From contig CAYUUP010000058.1 of NCBI GenBank assembly GCA_964447925.1, positions 1 through 10,563 of the forward strand: a stretch of 10,563 bases of DNA, written 5' to 3'. The notes below the pieces were generated by a model, which was not told the DNA's origin, made no database searches, and was given only the letters and a program-made list of their open reading frames with translations. The stretch comes from CAYUUP01 sp964447925. Its GTDB lineage: Bacteria; Bacillota; Clostridia; Oscillospirales; Oscillospiraceae. A program made the position numbers and the translations under genes. Below, one piece after another: positions 5,879 through 10,563 of the stretch (its first letter is position 1; the number at the start of each line of letters is the position of its first letter).

Positions 5879-6154
5879 ATGGAAACGGGAAAAATCGTTC
5901 TCTCTCTAGCCGGAAACGACCGGGGGCAGTTCTATTGTGTTGTTGGGATGCGGGAGGACCGGATCCTGGTGGCCGATGGCAAGAGAAGAAAGCTGGACGC
6001 GCCGAAGGAGAAAAGTATCAGGCATCTCCAAAGCGTGGGAACCAGCGCACATCCGGCAATCCTCAGATTGCAGAGAGGCGAGCCTGTAACAGACCGGCAA
6101 CTGCGCCGGGCGCTGGCCGCTTTCCGCCTGTCAGATTCCAAAGGAGGAACCTAA
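5879..6154 (+). CDS. KOW-domain RNA-binding protein
   Basis: A 91-residue basic protein. The N-terminal half (residues 4-50) fits a KOW/SH3-like RNA-binding fold: GKIVLSLAGNDRGQFYCVVG, with the KOW-type glycine and basic pattern, then a strand DRILVADGKRRKL and a basic KSIRHLQSVG segment. The C-terminal half (55-91) is helical and arginine-rich with no recognised domain. Known context: many Firmicutes carry such a small KOW gene between map and infA (B. subtilis ybzG is the comparable position); the exact function is not established, and a role with the ribosome or rRNA is inferred. The ATG is three bases after the map stop and its ribosome-binding site is weak, suggesting coupled translation. 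The infA ribosome-binding site lies inside its last codons. Confidence 0.85.
   Translation: METGKIVLSLAGNDRGQFYCVVGMREDRILVADGKRRKLDAPKEKSIRHLQSVGTSAHPAILRLQRGEPVTDRQLRRALAAFRLSDSKGGT
6141..6147 (+). promoter_or_regulatory. Ribosome-binding site selecting a TTG start for infA
   Basis: A perfect AAGGAGG, inside the last codons of the KOW gene, is eight bases before TTG at 6156. The next in-frame ATG (6171) is 23 bases away and would remove the conserved MSKSD start of IF-1. The site therefore supports TTG. Confidence 0.85.
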
Positions 6155-6155
6155 C

Positions 6156-6374
6156 TTGTCCAAGAGTGATATGATCGAACTGGAGGGCGTGGTCACAGAG
6201 GCCCTGCCCAACACCACCTTTCAGGTGGATATCGGGAATGGACACACCATCCTGGCTCATATTTCCGGCAAGCTCCGTATGAACTATATTCGGATCCTCC
6301 CGGGCGATAGGGTTAAGGTCCAGATGTCACCCTATGATCTGACTCGCGGCCGGATCACCTGGAGAAGCAAGTAA
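6156..6374 (+). CDS. infA: Translation initiation factor IF-1 (TTG start)
   Basis: The 72-residue product is an S1/OB-fold protein that binds the A site of the 30S subunit during initiation. It reads MSKSDMIELEGVVTEALPNT, then FQVDIGNGHTILAHISGKLR and MNYIRILPGDRVKVQMSPYD, and ends LTRGRITWRSK, matching the family end to end. It starts with TTG one base after the KOW gene stop. The choice is supported by correct length, conserved N-terminus and a perfectly spaced AAGGAGG. A rare start codon with a strong site may tune IF-1 dosage and tie it to upstream translation; this is inference. A 156-base structured gap follows. Confidence 0.97.
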   Translation: MSKSDMIELEGVVTEALPNTTFQVDIGNGHTILAHISGKLRMNYIRILPGDRVKVQMSPYDLTRGRITWRSK

Positions 6375-6380
6375 GCTGAA

Positions 6381-6504
6381 GCCGCAGATGGGGTCTGTCC
6401 CTAGGGGCGGACAGAGCGGCAGAGGCAGCCACCGGCATCAGGGAGTCCTCCCGGCTCCCCGCCGGAAGGACGGCACACGCCCTCTGGATAAGGGTACGGT
6501 GCCG
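6381..6504 (+). promoter_or_regulatory. Structured intergenic leader before rpmJ and the alpha genes
   Basis: The 156 bases between infA and rpmJ hold three stable hairpins found by eye. First, 6394-6400 pairs with 6409-6415 (7 bp), with an outer 5-bp helix 6381-6385/6416-6420. Second, 6451-6455 pairs with 6461-6465 and, across a 1x1 mismatch, 6445-6449 with 6467-6471. Third, 6471-6476 pairs with 6499-6504, with an inner stem 6479-6483/6491-6495. None is followed by a T-run, so none is a classical terminator. The segment cctcc at 6447-6451 could alternatively pair with the rpmJ Shine-Dalgarno ggagg at 6519-6523. No clear promoter is seen. A regulatory or processing role is inferred. Confidence 0.45.
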
Positions 6505-6530
6505 CCACAGCAAACACAGGAGGTACAACG

Positions 6531-6644
6531 ATGAAAGTAAGACCGTCCGTCAAGCCCATGTGCGAGAAATGCAAGGTCATTCGGCGCAAGGGTAAAGTTA
6601 TGGTGATTTGCGAGAATCCCAAACACAAGCAAAGACAAGGTTAA
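6531..6644 (+). CDS. rpmJ: 50S ribosomal protein L36, zinc-binding form
   Basis: A 37-residue protein: MKVRPSVKPMCEKCKVIRRK then GKVMVICENPKHKQRQG. This is the exact length and pattern of zinc-type L36, with ligands Cys11, Cys14, Cys27 and His32 (CxxC ... C ... H). It binds 23S rRNA in the large subunit. ATG at 6531 is preceded by AGGAGGT at 6518-6524. It stands at its canonical place between infA and rpsM; rpsM follows after 18 bases. Confidence 0.98.
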   Translation: MKVRPSVKPMCEKCKVIRRKGKVMVICENPKHKQRQG

Positions 6645-6662
6645 AGGAGGTGCATTGAAGTT

Positions 6663-7031
6663 ATGGCACGTATTGCCGGAGTTGACTTACCCCGTGACAA
6701 GCGCGTGGAGATCGGCCTGACCTATATCTATGGCATTGGCCGCACCAGCGCCATGAAGATTCTGGAAGAAACCGGGATCGATCCCTCTACCCGCTGCCGG
6801 GATCTGACCGAAGAGCAGGAGAGCAAGCTGCGTGAGTGCATTGACCACAACTATATTGTGGAGGGCGACCTGCGCCGTAATGTGGCTATGGACATCAAGC
6901 GCCTCATTGAGATTGGCTCTTACCGGGGTATCCGCCACCGGAAGGGCCTGCCCGTCCGGGGACAGCGTAGCAAGACCAACGCCCGTACCCGTAAGGGCCC
7001 GAAGAAGACCATTGCCAACAAGAAGAAATAA
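6663..7031 (+). CDS. rpsM: 30S ribosomal protein S13
   Basis: The 122-residue protein starts MARIAGVDLPRDKRVEIGLT, has the helix-hairpin-like YGIGRTSAMKIL segment, the conserved block IGSYRGIRHRKGLPVRGQRS and the basic tail TRKGPKKTIANKKK. S13 sits at the top of the 30S head, touching the P-site tRNA and forming bridges to L5. Length equals the family. The ribosome-binding site AAAGGAGGT lies well before ATG 6663. First protein gene of the alpha block after rpmJ. Confidence 0.98.
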   Translation: MARIAGVDLPRDKRVEIGLTYIYGIGRTSAMKILEETGIDPSTRCRDLTEEQESKLRECIDHNYIVEGDLRRNVAMDIKRLIEIGSYRGIRHRKGLPVRGQRSKTNARTRKGPKKTIANKKK

Positions 7032-7048
7032 AAGGAGGGATATGAACA

Positions 7049-7441
7049 ATGGCTACTAAGAAGCGTGTGGTGCGCCGCCGTCGCGAGCGCAAGCATATTG
7101 AGAAGGGGGCTGTGCATATCCGCTCCTCCTTTAATAACACCATGGTCACCGTGACCGACACCCAGGGCAACGCCATTTCCTGGGCTTCCTCCGGTGGACT
7201 GGGTTTCCGGGGTTCCCGGAAGTCTACCCCCTTTGCGGCGCAGACCGCCGCCGAGACTGCGGCCCGTGCTGCCATGGAGCATGGCCTCAAGACTGTTGAG
7301 GTCTATGTCAAGGGTCCCGGCGCGGGCCGTGAGGCCGCCATCCGTGCCCTGCAGGCAGTGGGCCTGGAGGTCACCCTCATCAAGGACGTGACCCCCATTC
7401 CCCACAACGGCTGCCGTCCTCCAAAGAGACGCCGTGTCTGA
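7049..7441 (+). CDS. rpsK: 30S ribosomal protein S11
   Basis: The 130-residue protein has a basic N-terminus (KKRVVRRRRERKHIEKG), then VHIRSSFNNTMVTVTDTQGN, the SSGGLGFRGSRKSTPFAAQT block and the C-terminal VTPIPHNGCRPPKRRRV, the invariant S11 ending. It forms part of the platform near the mRNA exit. ATG 7049 is chosen because it sits ten bases after AAGGAGG (7032-7038); an ATG at 7042 is only three bases from the site and opens a five-codon reading frame. Confidence 0.98.
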   Translation: MATKKRVVRRRRERKHIEKGAVHIRSSFNNTMVTVTDTQGNAISWASSGGLGFRGSRKSTPFAAQTAAETAARAAMEHGLKTVEVYVKGPGAGREAAIRALQAVGLEVTLIKDVTPIPHNGCRPPKRRRV

Positions 7442-7467
7442 TCGAAGTACAAGGAGGAATGTAAATT

Positions 7468-8070
7468 ATGGCTAGAAATACGCAGCCTATCGCCAAGCGG
7501 TGCAAGGCGCTGGGCCTCTCCCCCGCCGTGCTGGGCTACAGCAAGAAAACTACCGAGCGGGGCAACAAGAACCAGGTGCGCCGGAAGCAGAGTGAATATG
7601 CCCTCCAGCTCCAGGAGAAGCAGAAGGTCAAGTTTGTCTATGGTATGCTGGAGAAGCAGTTCCATAGCTATTATGAGAAGGCCTCCCACCAGAAGGAGCA
7701 GACCGGCGAGGCTCTGCTGTCCATGTTGGAGCGCCGGCTGGATAACGTAGTATTCCGTCTGGGCTTTGCCATGACCCGCCGTCAGGCCCGTCAGCTGGTG
7801 AGCCATGCCCATTTCACTGTCAATGGCCGAAAGGTGAATATTCCCTCCTACCAGGTCAAAACGGGGGATGTTATCGCCGTCCGGGAGAGCAGCCGCTCCT
7901 CTGCCATTTTCAAGCGGCTGACCGGGGAGGATGCCATCCTGGTGACCACCCCTGAATGGCTGGAACGGGAACAGAATGAGCTGAAGGGAACCGTCACCCG
8001 GTTGCCTGAGCGGGGGGACATCGACTTCCCGGTGGAGGAGCATCTCATCGTCGAGCTGTACTCCAAGTAA
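7468..8070 (+). CDS. rpsD: 30S ribosomal protein S4 (cysteine-poor, zinc-free type)
   Basis: The 200-residue protein is the primary assembly protein S4. The N-terminal region MARNTQPIAKRCKALGLSPA has a single cysteine, so it lacks the zinc-cysteine cluster seen in some S4 proteins. Then come SEYALQLQEKQKVKFVYGML, the RRLDNVVFRLGFAMTRRQAR block and an S4 RNA-binding domain (about 90-155: ARQLVSHAHFTVNGRKVNIP). It ends VEEHLIVELYSK. Known biology: S4 represses its own operon in E. coli and B. subtilis through a leader RNA; here rpsD is inside the alpha block as in E. coli and many Clostridia, not alone as in B. subtilis. A good AAGGAGG precedes ATG 7468. Confidence 0.97.
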   Translation: MARNTQPIAKRCKALGLSPAVLGYSKKTTERGNKNQVRRKQSEYALQLQEKQKVKFVYGMLEKQFHSYYEKASHQKEQTGEALLSMLERRLDNVVFRLGFAMTRRQARQLVSHAHFTVNGRKVNIPSYQVKTGDVIAVRESSRSSAIFKRLTGEDAILVTTPEWLEREQNELKGTVTRLPERGDIDFPVEEHLIVELYSK

Positions 8071-8111
8071 TCGGCTGCCCTCGGAGGATTGGTGAGCTGA
8101 CAAACCAAAAC

Positions 8112-8144
8112 GGGGGGGCGGGTATAGACCAGCCCCACTCCCCC
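8112..8144 (+). other. Strong hairpin in the rpsD-rpoA gap
   Basis: Bases 8112-8118 pair with 8138-8144 (7 bp, one G.U) and, after one mismatch, 8120-8122 with 8134-8136, leaving an 11-base loop. The stem ends nine bases before the GAGGAGG site of rpoA. No T-run follows, so it does not look like a terminator. It may affect mRNA processing or the relative yield of alpha subunit against S4. Found by eye. Confidence 0.5.
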
Positions 8145-8167
8145 ATCAACGAGGAGGGTAATATTCT

Positions 8168-9124
8168 ATGGTAGATATGGAAATCGAGAAGCCCCGCATT
8201 GAGTGTGAATCGATAGACGGAAGCGATAGCTATGGCAAGTATGTGGTGGAGCCCCTGGAGCGGGGTTATGGCACGACATTGGGAAACGCCCTGCGCCGCA
8301 TCCTGCTGTCTTCTCTGCCCGGCACAGCTGTCACTAGCATCAAAATTGCCGGCGTCCAGCACGAGTTTTCTACCATCCCCGGCGTGAAGGAGGATGTCAC
8401 CGAGATCGTGCTGAACGTCAAGAGCATTATCGCCAAGCTCCACTGCTCCGGCGCCAAGACAGTGTATATTGATGCTGCTGGTGAGAGTGTGGTTACTGCT
8501 GGTGATATCCGCGGCGGCGGTGAGCTGGAGGTGCTGAATCCTGATCAGGTCATTGCAACCCTTGGCCCGGAGGCCATGCTGAATATGGAGTTGACCTTCA
8601 ACCACGGCCGGGGCTATGTCCCTGCGGACAAAAACAAGCCGGATCCCGCTGTCATTGGTATCATTCCGGTGGATTCTGTATACAGCCCCATACAGCGGGT
8701 GAACTACTCCGTGGCTAACACCCGTGTGGGCAATATGACCGACTATGATAAGCTGACCTTGGAGGTCTGGACCAACGGCACCATCACCGCACGGGATGCG
8801 GTTTCTCTGGCAGCCAAGATCCTGTGCGACCATTTTATCTTGTTTACGGATCTCTCCGAATCGGTGGGCAGCCGCTCCACGGTTGTGGAGAAGGAGTCCA
8901 CCCAACGGGATAAGATACTGGATCTGACTATCGAGGAGATGGATTTGTCCGTCCGATCCTTCAACTGCCTGAAGCGAGCCAACATCAATACTGTTGCCGA
9001 CCTGATCTCCAAGACTGGGGAGGAAATGATGAAGGTTCGCAATCTGGGGCAGAAGTCCCTGGAGGAGGTCTTAGGTAAGCTCTCTATGATGGGCCTCTCC
9101 CTGGCCGATGGAGATAAGGGGTAA
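8168..9124 (+). CDS. rpoA: DNA-directed RNA polymerase subunit alpha
   Basis: The 318-residue alpha subunit starts the assembly of RNA polymerase and its C-terminal domain touches DNA and activators. The N-terminal domain (about 1-230) has VEPLERGYGTTLGNALRRIL, LPGTAVTSIKI, HEFSTIPGVKEDV, and later GVIPVDSVYSP-like and NYSVANTRVG blocks. The C-terminal domain (about 250-311) has VRSFNCLKRANINTVADL and VRNLGQKSLEEV; R263 corresponds to the DNA-contacting arginine 265 of E. coli. Length is normal. ATG 8168 is chosen because GAGGAGG lies ten bases upstream; ATG 8177 would give a slightly shorter N-terminus and cannot be fully excluded. Confidence 0.98.
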   Translation: MVDMEIEKPRIECESIDGSDSYGKYVVEPLERGYGTTLGNALRRILLSSLPGTAVTSIKIAGVQHEFSTIPGVKEDVTEIVLNVKSIIAKLHCSGAKTVYIDAAGESVVTAGDIRGGGELEVLNPDQVIATLGPEAMLNMELTFNHGRGYVPADKNKPDPAVIGIIPVDSVYSPIQRVNYSVANTRVGNMTDYDKLTLEVWTNGTITARDAVSLAAKILCDHFILFTDLSESVGSRSTVVEKESTQRDKILDLTIEEMDLSVRSFNCLKRANINTVADLISKTGEEMMKVRNLGQKSLEEVLGKLSMMGLSLADGDKG

Positions 9125-9150
9125 ACGCCCCGGCAAAGAGTTTGAGTTTG

Positions 9151-9168
9151 CTCCCGCGTGGGCGGGAG
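9151..9168 (+). other. Perfect 7-bp hairpin in the rpoA-rplQ gap
   Basis: CTCCCGC at 9151-9157 pairs with GCGGGAG at 9162-9168 around a GTGG loop; two G.U pairs can extend it. It ends four bases before the rplQ ribosome-binding site (9173-9178). There is no T-run. Possible roles are mRNA stability or control of rplQ access to ribosomes; neither is shown. Confidence 0.55.
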
Positions 9169-9187
9169 TGTGAAGGAGTGAAACAAT

Positions 9188-9529
9188 ATGCCCAGTAATC
9201 GGAAGCTCGGCAAGCCTACAGACCAGCGTATGGCGATGCTGAGGGCTCAGGTGACCGACCTGCTGAATTATGGTCAGATCAAGACAACTGTCACCCGGGC
9301 CAAGGAGGTCTCATCCCTGACGGAGAAAATGGTGACGCTGGCTAAGAAGAATGATTTGGCTGCCTACCGACAAGCTTTGTCCTTCCTGACCCAGGAGGAT
9401 GTGGCCCACAAGCTGTTCCATGAGATCGGTCCCCGCTATGGCGAGCGCAACGGAGGTTATACCCGTGTTGTGCGCGTCGGCCCCCGCCGGGGGGATGCCG
9501 CTGAGATGGCTATCATCCAGCTGGTGTAA
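9188..9529 (+). CDS. rplQ: 50S ribosomal protein L17
   Basis: The 113-residue product is L17: it begins MPSNRKLGKPTDQRMAMLRA, contains IKTTVTRAKEVSSLTEKMVT, and ends with the GPRYGERNGGYTRVVRVGPR block and a DAAEMAIIQLV tail. It binds 23S rRNA near the exit-tunnel side of the large subunit. The first residues usually read MRHRKLG; here they are MPSNRKLG, a small variation. AAGGAG lies nine bases before ATG. It is the last gene of the convoy and a strong terminator follows within about 15 bases. Confidence 0.97.
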   Translation: MPSNRKLGKPTDQRMAMLRAQVTDLLNYGQIKTTVTRAKEVSSLTEKMVTLAKKNDLAAYRQALSFLTQEDVAHKLFHEIGPRYGERNGGYTRVVRVGPRRGDAAEMAIIQLV

Positions 9530-9541
9530 GAGCTGGAAAGG

Positions 9542-9584
9542 AAAAACTCCCCGCTCAAGGCGTTTGCCTGGGCGGGGAGTTTTT
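9542..9584. terminator. Bidirectional intrinsic terminator between rplQ and glnS
   Basis: Bases 9542-9554 (five A, then CTCCCCGC) pair perfectly with 9572-9584 (GCGGGGAG then five T), 13 bp. An inner stem 9558-9561/9566-9569 with a GTTT loop extends it. The T-run on the right serves the rplQ transcript; the A-run on the left is a T-run for the leftward glnS transcript. Its position between two convergent stops (9529 and 9603) fits a shared terminator. Confidence 0.93.
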
Positions 9585-9602
9585 ATAGTGCCTTTTGAAA
9601 AT

Positions 9603-10563
9603 TCACTTTTTGGGTTTGAAGCTGTCCTTCAGGCTGACAGAGCGGTTAAAGACTAGGGCGCCAGGCTTAGAATCAGCACTGTCGGGGCAGAAATAGCCCA
9701 GCCGCATGAACTGGTAGGAGGCGGGAGCCTGGGCATTAGACAGGAAGGCTTCCAACTGACAGTCCTTCAGTATTTCAAGGGAGTTGGGGTTTAGGCAGTC
9801 CAGAAAACTCTTTCCGCCGCCATCGGGGTCGGCGTCAGAGAAAAGATTATCATAGAGCCGCACTTCCGCCGGAATGGAGGTGGCAGCGTCCACCCAGTGG
9901 AGCGTGGCACCCTTTACCTTGCGGCCATCAGCGGGATTGCCGCCGCGACTCGCCGGGTCGTACTCCGCCAGCACCTCTACCACATTGCCGCCGCTGTCCC
10001 TGACGCAGCCGGTGCAGCGGATAAGATAGGCCCCCTTTAGGCGGCATTCCGGACCAGCTGGATAGAGACGCTTGTATTTGGGTACGGGAGTATCCAGAAA
10101 GTCATCCGCCTCAATATAGAGATTGCGGGAAAAGGAGACGGTGTGGCTGCCCAGCTCCGGGCGCTTGGGGTGATTTTCAATTTCAAAGGTTTCCGCCTGG
10201 TCTGCCGGATAGTTCGTGATGGTGAGCTTCACCGGGCGGAGAACGGCCATGACCCGGGGGGCCTCATAGTCCAGCCGCTCCCGCAGGCAGTGTTCCAGGA
10301 AGGAGAACTCCACCGTGGAGGACGCTTTGGATACGCCGTTTCGCTGGGAGAAGGCCCGGATGGACTCCGGGGTGTAGCCCCGCCGCCGCAGGCCGCAGAT
10401 GGTGGGCATCCGGGGGTCATCCCAACCGGAGACATAGCCTTCCTCCACCAGCTGCCGCAGCTTCCGCTTGGACATAACGGTGTGGTCAATGCCCAGCCGG
10501 GCAAACTCGATCTGCCGGGGCTTGGAGGGGCAGGAGATATTCCGCACCACCCAGTCATACAGG
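9603..10563 (-). CDS. glnS: Glutaminyl-tRNA synthetase, C-terminal part (partial)
   Basis: The enzyme charges tRNA-Gln with glutamine in the cytoplasm. About 320 C-terminal residues are present, running off the right edge: the frame continues through LYDWVVRNISC beyond the first possible start. Family blocks in order: PRQIEFARLGIDHTVMSKRK (with VMSKR, the class I KMSKS-type ATP loop), GWDDPRMPTICGLRRRGYTP, LRPVKLTITNYP, then the two beta-barrel anticodon-binding domains with NPADGRKVKGATLHWVDAA and RLYDNLF, and YQFMRLGYFCPDS near the end. There is no extra C-terminal domain. GluRS is excluded by these GlnRS-specific barrels. Known biology: many Firmicutes lack GlnRS and amidate Glu-tRNA-Gln instead, so this gene suggests a lineage with direct charging, often ascribed to gene transfer. 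Confidence 0.97.
   Translation of the reverse strand, partial: LYDWVVRNISCPSKPRQIEFARLGIDHTVMSKRKLRQLVEEGYVSGWDDPRMPTICGLRRRGYTPESIRAFSQRNGVSKASSTVEFSFLEHCLRERLDYEAPRVMAVLRPVKLTITNYPADQAETFEIENHPKRPELGSHTVSFSRNLYIEADDFLDTPVPKYKRLYPAGPECRLKGAYLIRCTGCVRDSGGNVVEVLAEYDPASRGGNPADGRKVKGATLHWVDAATSIPAEVRLYDNLFSDADPDGGGKSFLDCLNPNSLEILKDCQLEAFLSNAQAPASYQFMRLGYFCPDSADSKPGALVFNRSVSLKDSFKPKK

Noticed and set aside
7042..7059. Five-codon upstream frame before rpsK
   Set aside because: Its ATG is only three bases from the ribosome-binding site; the rpsK ATG has the right spacing. Likely chance.
8097..8128. Promoter before rpoA (CTGACA ... TATAGA)
   Set aside because: The spacer is 20 bases, the -10 box matches only four of six, and the -10 falls in the loop of a strong hairpin.
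7303..8905. Two long minus-strand open frames opposite rpsK, rpsD and rpoA
   Set aside because: They mirror well-identified plus-strand genes, have low-complexity composition and no recognisable domain or proper ribosome-binding site.
1..10563. CRISPR arrays, tRNA or rRNA genes, insertion sequences, phage genes
   Set aside because: No repeat-spacer pattern, no tRNA-like cloverleaf or rRNA sequence, and no transposase or integrase motifs were seen on either strand. The window is a housekeeping region.

Overview
This window holds the distal part of the large bacterial ribosomal-protein supercluster (end of the spc block, the secY-adk-map-infA block and the alpha block). It is followed by a convergent glutaminyl-tRNA synthetase gene. 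The order on the plus strand is rplE(3' end)-rpsZ-rpsH-rplF-rplR-rpsE-rpmD-rplO-secY-adk-map-KOW gene-infA-rpmJ-rpsM-rpsK-rpsD-rpoA-rplQ. A Gram-positive Clostridia host, probably an Oscillospiraceae-like gut anaerobe with fairly GC-rich DNA, is inferred from several features: the zinc-type S14, the zinc-LID adenylate kinase, the KOW gene between map and infA, rpsD inside the alpha block, near-perfect AAGGAGG ribosome-binding sites, and codon use. The genus cannot be fixed from this sequence.

Layout: 1-2984 is ribosomal proteins. 2986-6374 carries protein export (SecY), adenylate kinase, methionine aminopeptidase, a small KOW RNA-binding protein and IF-1. 6531-9529 carries L36, S13, S11, S4, RNA polymerase alpha and L17. 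A strong bidirectional terminator (9542-9584) separates this convoy from glnS, which runs leftward and off the right edge. Most genes are 1-30 bases apart or overlap, which implies co-transcription and translational coupling. No stretch over 300 bases lacks a gene.

Two genes are broken only by assembly gaps. rpsH contains a 10-N gap that almost certainly stands for one missing codon. map contains a 100-N gap flanked by identical 55-base copies; collapsing them restores one continuous 269-residue enzyme. Neither gene should be called a pseudogene.

The most interesting material is in the few long intergenic stretches. The 167-base region before rpsH can fold into an interrupted helix whose core resembles the S8-binding site in helix 21 of 16S rRNA. 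It also has a possible pseudoknot and a hairpin covering the rpsH Shine-Dalgarno sequence: a candidate S8 autoregulatory leader. The 156-base infA-rpmJ region is also highly structured, and single strong hairpins precede rpoA and rplQ. All foldings were done by eye and need computation and comparative support.
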